From assembly GCF_017876535.1 (NCBI RefSeq), contig NZ_JAGIOF010000001.1, positions 62,001-126,000 of the forward strand: a DNA stretch of 64,000 nucleotides. Direction: 5' to 3'. Origin of the DNA: Paeniglutamicibacter kerguelensis (lineage in GTDB: Bacteria > Actinomycetota > Actinomycetes > Actinomycetales > Micrococcaceae). Of the stretch, positions 55,722 through 64,000 are shown one piece after another. The notes below the pieces were generated by a model that saw nothing but the letters and a program-made list of their open reading frames with translations, made no database searches and had not been told where the DNA came from. Numbering within the stretch: position 1 is the stretch's first letter; each line of letters starts with the position of its first letter. Made by a program: the position numbers and the translations under genes.

Positions 55722-56009
55722 TCAGCCGCGCAACCTGAAGAACGAGGTTCCGGCCGAGGAGAAGGCTCCGGGCAACAGCAGCACCAGAAGCTCCGGGTTG
55801 AACTGCACCTCGACGGGGCCGCGCCCCTCCAATGCGGCTGCGAGTTTCTCCGGCGCGACGGCCTGCAACAGCCATTCGGACGGTCCGGCGCCGAGCTGCA
55901 GGAGCCCGGTGCCGGGGTCGTGGTCGAGCCAGGCGGTGATCCAATCGCCGGCAAAGCGCGGCAGGGGATTGGCGGAGGTTGCGGGTGCTGTGTGAAGGTG
56001 GCTAGTCAT
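55722..56009 (-). CDS. hypothetical protein, 95 aa
   Basis: An unrecognised soluble protein with three aromatic-rich segments (FAGDWITAWLDHD, GPSEWLLQAVAPEKL, FNPELLVLLLPG). AAGGAT lies about 13 bases before the ATG. Codon use is normal. It is convergent with the reductase gene, which ends 58 bases away, and divergent from the alcohol dehydrogenase gene. It may simply be a lone gene at the edge of the catabolic cluster. Confidence 0.6.
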   Translation of the reverse strand: MTSHLHTAPATSANPLPRFAGDWITAWLDHDPGTGLLQLGAGPSEWLLQAVAPEKLAAALEGRGPVEVQFNPELLVLLLPGAFSSAGTSFFRLRG

Positions 56010-56313
56010 GATGGGGCACGATCCTTGAAGCTGGTTGTCCTTGCCCCCGCCGCAGGAATGCGTGCGAAGGCCGCTTCGTCATCCGAACCACCCGCCGTAC
56101 AACAATGGGGTTGGTACCTGGTCAGTCGGAGCTTTGCCATAAGCAACCAGAATTCGTGAAGCTGTTCCAACCATACGTTGGTGAACGGACACTTCGCCAC
56201 CGCTGAGTCAGGAACCGCAACAATCCGTCATCGCTTGGCAGGAGGACGTGTACCCGGCCGGAGGCATAGGCTGAGAAGAACAGACACCCAACCCCAGCTT
56301 CCGGAGGTACACC
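56010..56313. other. divergent intergenic region before the alcohol dehydrogenase
   Basis: About 300 bases with no supported ORF. It should hold promoters for the 95-aa ORF and the dehydrogenase. Candidate boxes were not convincing. Confidence 0.45.
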
Positions 56314-57369
56314 ATGCGAGCCACCCTGATCCATGGACCGCGGGACATCCGCGTCGAAGACTGCCCGGACCCGGAACTGCTCGCCGACACAGACGCGCTG
56401 GTCAAGGTCACTGCCGCCTGCGTCTGCGGATCGGACCTGTGGCCGTACCGCGGGGTCAACCAGATCCCGAAGCCACGGCGCATCGGCCACGAATTCATCG
56501 GCGTCGTCACCGAAATCGGGGACAAGGTGGAGACGCTGAAGGTTGGGGACTTCGTGGTTGCCCCCTGGGCCAATAGCTGCGGGAACTGCCCGCCATGCCG
56601 CAACGGCGTCCAAGTGGCCTGCGAGCACCGGGCCGTCTGGGGCGGGACCGACGAGCACGGGCTGCCGGTGGACGGCGGCCAGGGCGAGGCGGTGCGCGTT
56701 CCCAACGCCGATGGCACCCTGGTGCCGGTCCCGGGCGTGGGCAACCCGGACGAGGCACTGGCCAAGTCGCTGCTTGCTCTCTCGGACGTGATGGGCACTG
56801 GACACCATGCGGCGCTCGGGGCCAAGGTGGCACCGGGCCGCAGCGTCGTGGTGGTCGGCGACGGCGCGGTGGGCCTGAGCGGGGTGCTGGCGGCCAAGCG
56901 GCTGGGCGCCACCCGGATCATTGCCATGTCCAGGCCTGCCGACCGGGCGGCGCTGGCCCGCGAATTCGGGGCCACCGAGGTGGTCGCCGAACGCGGGGAG
57001 GAAGCCGCAGCCAAGGTGCGCGAGCTGCTCGGGGGAGTGCTGGCCGACTCGGTGCTCGAATGCGTGGGCACCGCCGAATCGATGGAACAGGCGCTGGCCT
57101 GCACCCGGCCCGGTGGTGCGCTGGGCTTCGTCGGTGTGCCGCATGGGCATGACCCGCTGCCGATCTCGGTGCTGTTCTCCAAGAACATCTCGGTGGCTGG
57201 CGGGGCCGCCAGCACCCGGGCCTACCTGCCCGAATTGCTGGAGGACGTGCTGTCCGGGGCCATCAATCCCGGGCTGGTCTTTGACACGGTGATGGGCCTG
57301 GAGCAGGCCCCTGAGGCCTACAAAGCCATGGACGAGCGAAAATCCATCAAGGTCATGCTCGTGCCGTAG
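56314..57369 (+). CDS. zinc-dependent alcohol dehydrogenase, MDR family
   Basis: A 351-residue medium-chain dehydrogenase. Catalytic zinc ligands: Cys in VCGSD (about residue 38) and the GHE pair (about 60-62). The structural zinc cysteines are in NSCGNCPPCRNGVQVAC (about 88-104). The Rossmann NAD(P) loop is VVGDGAVGLSGV (about 180-191). A GGAGGTACACC ribosome site precedes the ATG. Relatives oxidise varied alcohols or formaldehyde adducts; nothing in the context fixes the substrate. Confidence 0.92.
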   Translation: MRATLIHGPRDIRVEDCPDPELLADTDALVKVTAACVCGSDLWPYRGVNQIPKPRRIGHEFIGVVTEIGDKVETLKVGDFVVAPWANSCGNCPPCRNGVQVACEHRAVWGGTDEHGLPVDGGQGEAVRVPNADGTLVPVPGVGNPDEALAKSLLALSDVMGTGHHAALGAKVAPGRSVVVVGDGAVGLSGVLAAKRLGATRIIAMSRPADRAALAREFGATEVVAERGEEAAAKVRELLGGVLADSVLECVGTAESMEQALACTRPGGALGFVGVPHGHDPLPISVLFSKNISVAGGAASTRAYLPELLEDVLSGAINPGLVFDTVMGLEQAPEAYKAMDERKSIKVMLVP

Positions 57370-57419
57370 CGGGCCATGTCGGGACCGGAATAGCTGGCTT
57401 CGCACGGCCGTCCCCGCTG

Positions 57420-57459
57420 CCGTGACCATTTTGTGACCTTTGTCGGCATGCATTATCGT
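57420..57459 (+). promoter_or_regulatory. promoter with direct-repeat regulator box, polysaccharide operon
   Basis: CCGTGACCATTTTGTGAC (57420-57437) is a GTGAC-N6-GTGAC repeat, 15/18 identical to the box before the NlpC/P60 gene. Its second half overlaps the -35 TTGTGA (57431-57436). The -10 TATCGT (57454-57459) follows after 17 bases, 9 bases before the ATG at 57469. Confidence 0.55.
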
Positions 57460-57468
57460 TGGTCACCG

Positions 57469-58083
57469 ATGCCAGCTCTTAGCGAAACCCCTGACCGAGT
57501 ACCGTCCGCCGCAACAAGCGAACCCGTCTTCGTCGACCCATCCGGCAGACGCCTGCTGCGGCTCAAGAAAACCGGAGTGGTGGCACTGGGGCTGATGTCG
57601 GTGTATGTGTTGCTGTTCCTGGTCGCCTTCCTCGGCGGCTCTACGATTGCGGCCCCGAACCTGCCTATGCCCGCAAAGCCGGCGGAGGCAGGGCCGGAAA
57701 CCGCCACGAAACCGGGTCCGACGCCCGGATCCGCGCCGGCGCGTGCCGAGGAATCGCCGGCGGCGGCACCCGGCACCGCCGACAATACCGCGGCGGCCGA
57801 GAACACCGCGGAGAAGGCCACTGGCCCCGCTGCGCCCTCCTCCACAGCCGAAGCCACCGCACCCTCCACCGCACCCTCCACCGCACCCTCCGGCGCAGCC
57901 GATCCCGGTGAAACCACGGACGCGCCGGCCGAGCCGAGCCCGGATCCCGTGAGCGCCACCCCGAGCCCCGGCAGCGAGCAGGCAACCCGCGGAAAGAGCC
58001 AGAGCGCACCTGGCCGCAGCGCAACCGCCCCCGGACACGGCGACACCGGCCAGGCCAAGCCCACCGGGGGGCTCCGCCCGTGA
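57469..58083 (+). CDS. membrane-anchored Pro/Ala/Thr-rich protein
   Basis: A 204-residue protein with a short cytoplasmic N-terminus, one membrane helix (about 45-65, VVALGLMSVYVLLFLVAFLGG in two parts), and a long low-complexity extracytoplasmic tail rich in Pro, Ala, Thr and Glu that includes a repeated APSTAPST unit. The tail resembles a wall-spanning stalk. The ATG lies only 9 bases after the -10 box and lacks a ribosome site, so the message is probably leaderless; an ATG 12 codons earlier is within the promoter. The stop overlaps the deacetylase-glycosyltransferase start (GTGA), so the two are coupled. Confidence 0.75.
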   Translation: MPALSETPDRVPSAATSEPVFVDPSGRRLLRLKKTGVVALGLMSVYVLLFLVAFLGGSTIAAPNLPMPAKPAEAGPETATKPGPTPGSAPARAEESPAAAPGTADNTAAAENTAEKATGPAAPSSTAEATAPSTAPSTAPSGAADPGETTDAPAEPSPDPVSATPSPGSEQATRGKSQSAPGRSATAPGHGDTGQAKPTGGLRP

Positions 58084-60251
58084 GCACCGGACGCCGGGCC
58101 GCCCGCAGCGGCGGCATCGGAGCACACTGGTTTCTCATGGTCGTCGTCGTGCTGACCCTCGGGCTGTCGCTGGCCGTCCAGGGATACATGAACCACCTGG
58201 CCGGCATCGGCGATCGCCCCGCCCCGGCAAGCAACGCCACCGGGAACGTCCCCGCGGCGGTCACCGAAGGTCGCCCGGTCATTGATGCCCGCGGGGAGGG
58301 CGTCCGCACGGCCGGCCCCTCCGGCCACACCGTGGCCCTGACCTTCGACGACGGACCCGACCCGGCCTGGACGCCCCGGATCCTCGATGTCCTGCGGGAG
58401 CACGGGGTCCACGCCACCTTCTTCGTGACCGGCAGCTCGGCGATCAAGCACCCCGAGTTGCTCCGGCGCATGGCAGCCGAGGGGCACGAGATCGGCACCC
58501 AGACACTCACGAACGCCGACCTTTCCGCGGCACCCTCCTGGCGGCGCCAGCTCGAGATCCGGGGTGCCCAGAAGGTGGTTGCGGGGATCACCGGCCAATC
58601 GCCGTCGCTGTTGCGCCCTCCGCACAGCACGGACAATACGGCCGTCACCGACGGACAGTGGTCTGCCATGGACGCGGCGGCGGACGAAGGTTTCCTCGCC
58701 GTGCTGGGCACGCTCGACAGCGGAGACGAGCAGGCTCCGGGGTCCGAGGTGATTGCCGATCGCCTGCTGCGGCCGGAGGCCCGGGGGCAGGTGGTCGTGA
58801 TGCACGACGGCGGGGGAACTCGGTCCCAGACCGTCGAGGCGCTGTCCGCGGTGCTTGGACAGCAGGCGGAGTCCGGGCACCGCTTCACCACGGTCGGCGA
58901 CTCGATAGGCGTGGACAGCACCCGGCAGGCATCCTTCGCGGACTTCGTCATCGGAACCGTGTTTGTCTGGGGTGTCCGGTTCACCGATGTGTTCGTCACG
59001 GCCATATCCTGGGCGCTCGTCGCGGCCGGGGCCGTGACGCTGGCCAGGGCGGTGCTCGTGATGGTGGTCGCCGCCCGGCACAACCGGGCCGTTCGGAGGG
59101 GCCGCGAGGCGGATCGGAACCGCGGTTGGTTCGAACTGCCGCTGCGCACCGAGATCGCCGAACCGGTCAGCGTGATCGTCCCCGCCTACAACGAATCGGC
59201 GGGCATCGAGGCGGCTGTGCGGTCCATCGCCGCCTCGACCCATCCGGTCCAGATCATCGTCGTCGACGACGGGTCGAGCGACGGCACCGCTGACATCGTC
59301 GAGGCGCTCGGATTGCCCAACGTCGAAATCATCCGCAAGGAGAACGGCGGAAAGCCCTCGGCGCTGAACGCCGGGATCGCCGCGGCCCGCCACGACCTGG
59401 TGGTGATGGTCGACGGAGACACGGTCTTCGAGCCCGACACCGTCCACGTGCTCATCCAGCGCTTCGCCGAGCCGCGGGTGGGCGCCATCTCGGGCAACAC
59501 CAAGATCGCCAACCGCGGCGGCATCCTCGGCGCGTGGCAGCACATTGAGTACGTCGTCGGATTCAACCTGGACAGGCGCCTGTTCGACGTCGCCGAATGC
59601 ATGCCCACCGTCCCCGGGGCGATCGGCGCGTTCCGCCGCGAGGCCCTGGCCCGGGTGGGCGGTGTCAGCAACGACACCCTCGCCGAGGACACCGACCTGA
59701 CCATGGCGCTGTGCCGCGGCGGCTGGCGGGTCGTCTACGAGGACGACGCCCGGGCCTGGACCGAGGCCCCGGCGACCCTCGGGGCCCTCTGGAAGCAGCG
59801 CTACCGCTGGTGCTACGGCACGCTGCAGGCCATGTGGAAGCACCGCGGGGCCGTCGTGCAGTCGGGTGCGGCCGGGAAGCTGGGGCGCCGGGGGCTTGGC
59901 TACCTGCTGGTCTTCCAGGTGCTGCTTCCGCTCTTCGCGCCCGTTGTCGACGTCTTCGCCATCTACGGACTGGTGTTCCTGGATCCCGTCCGGATTGCCG
60001 TGGTCTGGGGAATCTTCCTGCTGATCCAGTTCATCATGGCCGCTTACGCGTTCCGGCTCGACCGCGAACCGCTGCGCGCCCTGTGGACGTTGCCGCTGCA
60101 GCAATTCGTGTACCGGCAGCTGATGTACCTGGTGGTGATCCAGTCGGTGGTCACCGCACTGGCCGGGGTGCGCCTGCGCTGGCACCGGATGGAGCGCTAC
60201 GGTTCCCTGCGCGCCCCGATGGATTCCCCGGCCCGGACCTCGGCGCCCTGA
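58080..60251 (+). CDS. bifunctional polysaccharide deacetylase-like / GT2 glycosyltransferase
   Basis: A 723-residue membrane protein. After one N-terminal helix comes a carbohydrate-esterase-4-like domain (about 85-280): TFDDGPD is intact, LRPPHS and MHDGGG are kept, but the zinc-binding HTxxTH motif reads QTLTN, so both His ligands are lost. After a helix pair (about 290-335) follows a processive GT2 domain (about 360-600) with VDDGSSDG, DGDT, AEDTDLT and the polymerising QRYRW motif, then three C-terminal helices. It is the type that makes and modifies N-acetylglucosamine polymers at the membrane. The deacetylase half may be inactive or regulatory. Confidence 0.9.
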   Translation: MSTGRRAARSGGIGAHWFLMVVVVLTLGLSLAVQGYMNHLAGIGDRPAPASNATGNVPAAVTEGRPVIDARGEGVRTAGPSGHTVALTFDDGPDPAWTPRILDVLREHGVHATFFVTGSSAIKHPELLRRMAAEGHEIGTQTLTNADLSAAPSWRRQLEIRGAQKVVAGITGQSPSLLRPPHSTDNTAVTDGQWSAMDAAADEGFLAVLGTLDSGDEQAPGSEVIADRLLRPEARGQVVVMHDGGGTRSQTVEALSAVLGQQAESGHRFTTVGDSIGVDSTRQASFADFVIGTVFVWGVRFTDVFVTAISWALVAAGAVTLARAVLVMVVAARHNRAVRRGREADRNRGWFELPLRTEIAEPVSVIVPAYNESAGIEAAVRSIAASTHPVQIIVVDDGSSDGTADIVEALGLPNVEIIRKENGGKPSALNAGIAAARHDLVVMVDGDTVFEPDTVHVLIQRFAEPRVGAISGNTKIANRGGILGAWQHIEYVVGFNLDRRLFDVAECMPTVPGAIGAFRREALARVGGVSNDTLAEDTDLTMALCRGGWRVVYEDDARAWTEAPATLGALWKQRYRWCYGTLQAMWKHRGAVVQSGAAGKLGRRGLGYLLVFQVLLPLFAPVVDVFAIYGLVFLDPVRIAVVWGIFLLIQFIMAAYAFRLDREPLRALWTLPLQQFVYRQLMYLVVIQSVVTALAGVRLRWHRMERYGSLRAPMDSPARTSAP

Positions 60252-60287
60252 TGCACCGGCGGGCCGGGATCCAACGGGAATCCCCGA

Positions 60288-60325
60288 AGGCCGCCGATCC
60301 CATGGAACCAAGGGATCGGCGGCCT
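60288..60325. terminator. terminator after the GT2 gene
   Basis: A perfect 14-bp stem (60288-60301 with 60312-60325, arms AGGCCGCCGATCCC) separates the polysaccharide operon from the convergent permease gene. Confidence 0.9.
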
Positions 60326-60349
60326 GCCGTCATGCGATGAAAAGCGAGA

Positions 60350-61828
60350 CTAGCCGGTGCAGGGTATTTCCCGGGCCTTGGCGTCGTAAAGCTTTCCGTC
60401 GGAAACGTAGTCTCCATCGTGCAGGTCGGTGAGCAAGGCCGAGGAGATCCTCCGGTTGCTGGCTTCGGCCATGACGGATGTCGGCTTGTTGCCCCGGATC
60501 TTGAAGTGGTTGAACAGCAGGTTCAGCAGGATCGCCATGATGGCCGAGGAACTGATTCCCGAGTGGAAGATCGTGACAAACCAATCCGGGAACGACGCGT
60601 AGATGTTTGGTGCGACGATCGGGAACATGCCGAAGCCCAGGGCGGTGGCCACAACGATCAGGTTCATGTTGCCTTCGTACTTCACCGTGGACAGGGTCCG
60701 AATGCCCGAGGCCGCGACGGTTCCGAACAGCACGATCCCGGCTCCGCCAAGTACCGGCGTGGGGATGGCGGCCACGAAGCGGCCGAGGATCGGCAAAAGC
60801 CCCAGGATCGCTAGAATGCCGTCGCCCGCGGTGACAACAAACCTGCTCTTGACCCCCGTGATGGCGACAAGCCCGACGTTCTGGGCGAAGGCGCTCTGGG
60901 TGAAGGAATTGAAAATTGGCGAGATCGCGCTCGAGATCATGTCTGCACGCAAGCCATCACCGATGCGCCGCGAGTCCGTCTTGGTTCCAACGATTTCGCC
61001 GACCGCAATGATGTCAGCCGAGGTTTCGGTCAGTGTCACCAAGATGACGATGACCATGGAGAGAATCGCGGCGAGTTGGAACTCCGGGGGACCGAAGGCG
61101 AAGGGCATGGGGAAAGCGAATGCGGGACCTTCCATGACCTTGCTGAAATCGGCCATTCCCGTCGCCGTAGCGACGATGGTTCCCGCAATCATTGCCAGGA
61201 GGATGGAGAGCCTGGAAATTGCGGCGACACCGATCTTGCTGAAGATCACGACGAAGAGCAGCGTGACTCCGGCCAATCCGAGGTTCTGCATGGAACCGAA
61301 GTCGTCGGCCGTGGGGTTTCCGCCCATGGTCCATCCCGCCGCAACGGGCATCAGCGTCAGGCCGATGGTGGTGATCACCGTTCCGGCCACCACCGGAGGG
61401 AAGAACCTGATGATCCTCGAAAAGATCGGGGTGATCAGCAGGCCGATCACCGAGGCCGCTATCACGGCACCGAAGACGGTCGCGATCGAGCCGCCGCCCT
61501 CGAGGATCGAGATCATGGTCGCCACCCCGGCGAAGGAAACTCCCTGAACCAAGGGAAGCTGGGAACCAAAGAACGGAATGCCAACCGTTTGGAGCACGGT
61601 GGCGAGCCCGCCGACAAAGAGACATGATGCGATCAGCACCCCGATCTCGGCTTCGGAGAGCCCCGCGGCGGTTCCGATGATCAGCGGCGGGGCAATGATT
61701 CCCCCGTACATGGTGAGAACGTGCTGAAATCCGTATCCCACGTTCTGTGCGAAGGGCAGTCGTTCGTCCTCGGGTCGTGATGTATTGCCCACGCGCGCCG
61801 CTGAGGCTGATTTTCGAAAAATAGACAT
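60350..61828 (-). CDS. NCS2-family purine (uracil-xanthine type) permease
   Basis: A 492-residue nucleobase:cation symporter with about 12-14 helices. The family signature is present as QNVGLVAITGVKSR (about residues 313-326), preceded by TETSADIIAVGEIVG, which holds the substrate-binding Glu. GGAGATACCC lies upstream of ATG 61828; the open frame continues further but overlaps the deaminase region. It lies 20 bases after the amidohydrolase gene in the same direction, so uptake and deamination of a purine are cotranscribed. Confidence 0.93.
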   Translation of the reverse strand: MSIFRKSASAARVGNTSRPEDERLPFAQNVGYGFQHVLTMYGGIIAPPLIIGTAAGLSEAEIGVLIASCLFVGGLATVLQTVGIPFFGSQLPLVQGVSFAGVATMISILEGGGSIATVFGAVIAASVIGLLITPIFSRIIRFFPPVVAGTVITTIGLTLMPVAAGWTMGGNPTADDFGSMQNLGLAGVTLLFVVIFSKIGVAAISRLSILLAMIAGTIVATATGMADFSKVMEGPAFAFPMPFAFGPPEFQLAAILSMVIVILVTLTETSADIIAVGEIVGTKTDSRRIGDGLRADMISSAISPIFNSFTQSAFAQNVGLVAITGVKSRFVVTAGDGILAILGLLPILGRFVAAIPTPVLGGAGIVLFGTVAASGIRTLSTVKYEGNMNLIVVATALGFGMFPIVAPNIYASFPDWFVTIFHSGISSSAIMAILLNLLFNHFKIRGNKPTSVMAEASNRRISSALLTDLHDGDYVSDGKLYDAKAREIPCTG

Positions 61829-61848
61829 GAGGGTATCTCCAGGATCCG

Positions 61849-63222
61849 CTAGCTGAACTGGTGGATGGGTGCTGAGAGGTCCACCAGCGCCCGTGCGTGT
61901 TTGCGGTGCCGCTGGATGAGTTCCGGCAGATCCAGTCCGGGGATCGCTCCGTCGATGACTCGCCATTTCCCTCCGACCATGACGCGGTCCGCCTTGTCGG
62001 CACCGCAGAGCAGCAATGATGCCAAGGGATCGTGGCTGCCCGAGAAACGCAATTCATCGGTCTTGAAGAACGCAAGATCCGCTTGCTTGCCGACAGCGAT
62101 GGTGCCGATGTCGGTCCGCCCGAGCACCTTGGCCGAACCCTCGGTGGCCCATCCAAGGGCCCTTTCCACGGGAACATCGGCGCCGTAGCGCAGCCGCTGA
62201 AGGTAGAGGGCCTGGCGCGCTTCGAGGATCATGTTGGAACCGTCGTTGGAGGCCGAACCGTCGACACCCAGTCCGACGGGGACCCCCGCCGCTTCGAGTT
62301 CCAACACGCGTGCTATGCCCGACGAAAGCCTCATGTTCGAGGTTGCGCAGTGGGCCACGGCCGTCCCCGCTGCCCCAAGCTGGCGGATCTCCGCGTCATT
62401 GAAATGAATGCCGTGACCGAGCCACGTTTGTGGTCCGAGCCAGCCCACGCTTTCCAGGTAATCGAGGAGCCGCAGGCCAAACTTGGAGAGGCAGAATTCT
62501 TCCTCGTCCAGGGTCTCGGCCAGGTGGGTGTGCAGGCGGACATCGAATTGCCCGGCGAGTTTTGCGCTTTCGCTCATGGCCTGGGTCGTGACCGAGAACG
62601 GGGAGCAGGGGGCCAACGCGATCTGAATCGAGGCTCCTGCCCCGCGCTCATGATAGGTCTCGATCAACCGCTGGCTGTCGGCCAGGACAACGTCCAAATC
62701 CTGCACCGTCGACTGCGGCGGAAGCCCGCCGTCGTCTTCGCCCAGCGTCATCGACCCTCGGGTCAGCGTTGCCCGCATGCCAAAGTCCCTGACCGCTGCG
62801 ACCTCGATGTCGATCGATTCATCCATGCCGTCGGGGAAGAGGTAGTGGTGGTCGGCCGCCGTGGTGCATCCCGAGAGAAGCAATTCAGCCAGGGCGACGC
62901 GCACGGCGGCGTCGAGGGCATCGGGGGTCAATCGCGCCCAAACCTTGTAGAGATTCTGCAGCCACGGGAAGAGCGGGGCATTTGCGGCCGGGCCCCAGGC
63001 GCGGGTCAGTGTCTGGTAAAAGTGGTGGTGCGTGTTGATTAGTCCCGGCGTGATGACGTGGTTGCTTGCGTCGAAGACCTCGGCGTAAGGGGTCGTCGGG
63101 ACCTTGCCGGCCGGGACCAGCTCGACAATCAGGTTGTCCCGGACAACGATGCCGCTGGCAGCGTCGGTGGTACTTAGGATTCCTTGCGGGTTCTTGATCC
63201 ACAGGGCAGTCATGTTCGGCAT
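61849..63222 (-). CDS. amidohydrolase, 8-oxoguanine deaminase type
   Basis: A 457-residue metal-dependent deaminase of the cytosine/guanine deaminase-like group. Metal ligands: INTHHHFYQTL (about residues 66-76), HTHLAET (about 231-237), the later His in WLGHGIHF, and Asp in GLGVDGSASNDG (about 313-324). The HHHFYQ and DGSASND segments are typical of 8-oxoguanine deaminases and of hydroxydechloroatrazine hydrolases; purine transport next door favours the first. I chose ATG 63222 because GAAAGGA lies 9 bases upstream; ATG 63231 abuts that site and 63213 is also possible. Confidence 0.9.
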   Translation of the reverse strand: MPNMTALWIKNPQGILSTTDAASGIVVRDNLIVELVPAGKVPTTPYAEVFDASNHVITPGLINTHHHFYQTLTRAWGPAANAPLFPWLQNLYKVWARLTPDALDAAVRVALAELLLSGCTTAADHHYLFPDGMDESIDIEVAAVRDFGMRATLTRGSMTLGEDDGGLPPQSTVQDLDVVLADSQRLIETYHERGAGASIQIALAPCSPFSVTTQAMSESAKLAGQFDVRLHTHLAETLDEEEFCLSKFGLRLLDYLESVGWLGPQTWLGHGIHFNDAEIRQLGAAGTAVAHCATSNMRLSSGIARVLELEAAGVPVGLGVDGSASNDGSNMILEARQALYLQRLRYGADVPVERALGWATEGSAKVLGRTDIGTIAVGKQADLAFFKTDELRFSGSHDPLASLLLCGADKADRVMVGGKWRVIDGAIPGLDLPELIQRHRKHARALVDLSAPIHQFS

Positions 63223-63369
63223 GGCCGACATTCCTTTCGTTGAGAAAAGATAAATGTCAGCTCAGTTATGCCTGTCTGCTGATCCAGGACGCCATGGCGT
63301 GCTTAGGAGACTAGCAATGTGATGCGCATCTCGGCAAGGCTTGTTTGGAAATTTGTTTTTGCATCGTGA

Positions 63370-63409
63370 AAAAGGCGTGCAATTTGCCGGAGCAAATTGC
63401 ACGCCTTTT
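63370..63409 (-). terminator. terminator of the APC permease gene
   Basis: A perfect 18-bp stem (63370-63387 with 63392-63409) has a four-base loop. Read leftward, it is followed by TTTTTCAC. Confidence 0.95.
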
Positions 63410-63430
63410 GGTGGAAATACGACTAGGTCC

Positions 63431-64000
63431 TTAGACGCGTTCGCGTTCCGAATCGGGGGCGCGCTTGGGAAGGCTGCGTCCGCCGAAGAACTCGGGCCGC
63501 CGCACTGCCGCGCCCACCAGGAACAGGGCGCCCAGGGCGATGATGCCCACGCCGATGACAAACACCAACCCGATCCCGAAGACCTCCGAGCCCGACCCGT
63601 AGGCCGGGTCCCAGGAGTCGACGGCCGTCTGGATGAAGACTGCAACCAGTGCGATGCCGCCCAGCAGCGGGGCAAGCAGGCGCAGCAGGAAATTGCGCAG
63701 CGAGTCCAGCGCGGTGTGCCTGAAATACCAGACGCAGGCCAGTGCCGTGATGCCGTAGTAGAAGCAGATCATCATGCCCAGCGCCAGGATGGTGTCGTTC
63801 AGGACGTTGTTGCTCAACACCCGCATCAACGCGTAGAAGCCGGCCGAGACGCCGCCGGCGACGATGGTGGCAAAGGCGGGGGACTTGAACTTGTTGAGCG
63901 AGCTGAATCGCTTGGGCAGCGCGCCGTGGTGCGAGATCGCGAGCAGCGAGCGAGCCGGAGAGATCATGGTGGACTGCAGCGAGGCCGCGCAGGAGGAGAG
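63431..64000 (-). CDS. APC-family amino acid permease (3' part, runs off the window)
   Basis: About 190 C-terminal residues of an amino acid-polyamine-organocation transporter. The frame is open to the end of the window and beyond. The visible part includes the motif SPARSLLAISHHGALPKRFSSLNK, whose key piece ALPKRF is common in APC loop 8-9, then four hydrophobic segments and an unusual charged tail ending in SERERV. Substrate specificity lies in the missing N-terminal half. Confidence 0.88.
   Translation of the reverse strand, partial: LSSCAASLQSTMISPARSLLAISHHGALPKRFSSLNKFKSPAFATIVAGGVSAGFYALMRVLSNNVLNDTILALGMMICFYYGITALACVWYFRHTALDSLRNFLLRLLAPLLGGIALVAVFIQTAVDSWDPAYGSGSEVFGIGLVFVIGVGIIALGALFLVGAAVRRPEFFGGRSLPKRAPDSERERV

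Noticed and set aside
57858..57893. Tandem CCCTCCACCGCA repeats
   Set aside because: They are just the codons of the APST repeat in a low-complexity protein stalk, not a separate DNA element.
57453..60311. 952-codon minus-strand open frame opposite the polysaccharide operon
   Set aside because: It mirrors two well-supported plus-strand genes with clear domains; its translation is low-complexity Gly/Ala/Asp/Arg without motifs, the usual shadow in high-GC DNA.

Overview
The window is high-GC DNA with actinobacterial signals and most resembles Micrococcaceae (Arthrobacter or Paeniglutamicibacter type). The signs are GTG/TTG starts, leaderless promoters, CIRCE-controlled groEL, c-di-AMP riboswitches on cell-wall hydrolases, DUF3263, DUF3027, DUF4031 and DUF6153 proteins, and a WXG100 protein. 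It is ordinary chromosome, dense in housekeeping genes. I saw no insertion sequence, prophage, CRISPR array or conjugation gene.

Layout. 1-9.4 kb: small hypotheticals, a DHA2 drug/proton antiporter coupled to leucyl aminopeptidase, acetyltransferases, a CPBP protease, a succinyl/acetyl-CoA transferase and a VOC protein. 9.4-21 kb: tRNA-Val, an LLM-class flavoenzyme, ThrE exporter, Ung, DUF3263 and LytR_C proteins, groEL with two CIRCE elements, a DUF4031-HD fusion, an orphan WXG100 protein and an OmpR-type two-component system. 21-29 kb: cold-shock protein with DUF3027 protein, serC, a DtxR-type regulator, two c-di-AMP riboswitches each leading a cell-wall hydrolase (M23, then NlpC/P60), and a probable copper operon (CsoR-like operator, DUF6153, DUF305, BNR-like lipoprotein). 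29-35 kb: molybdenum-enzyme operon (HNH protein, MobA-like, DUF6457, MoeA, FdhD, YdeP-type oxidoreductase). 35-46.7 kb: ABC exporter, Nudix, ROK regulator, a candidate small RNA, tRNA-Arg, PcrA helicase, sucCD and a frameshifted lldD-type gene.

46.8-55.7 kb is the most unusual block. A CYP199-like P450 is divergent from an IclR regulator, which is followed by a HAL-like ammonia-lyase with altered substrate-pocket residues, a three-part polar amino-acid ABC importer, a HisC-like aminotransferase and a phthalate-dioxygenase-reductase-type flavo-iron-sulfur protein. No other hut gene is present. This looks like an uncharacterised uptake and catabolic pathway for an aromatic or heteroaromatic amino acid.

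56-64 kb: a zinc alcohol dehydrogenase, a two-gene cell-surface polysaccharide unit (Pro/Ala-rich membrane protein plus deacetylase-GT2 fusion whose deacetylase half lacks the zinc histidines), a purine-salvage pair (NCS2 permease and 8-oxoguanine deaminase type amidohydrolase), and the 3' part of an APC permease running off the edge.

A shared control theme appears. The promoters of the M23 gene, the NlpC/P60 gene and the polysaccharide operon all carry an 11-bp-phased direct repeat ([GA]T[GA]AC-N6-GT[GA]AC) overlapping the -35 element in the same register. This suggests one OmpR-family regulator, plausibly MtrA, governs envelope remodelling here. All functional calls come from reading motifs and context by eye; no database search was run.
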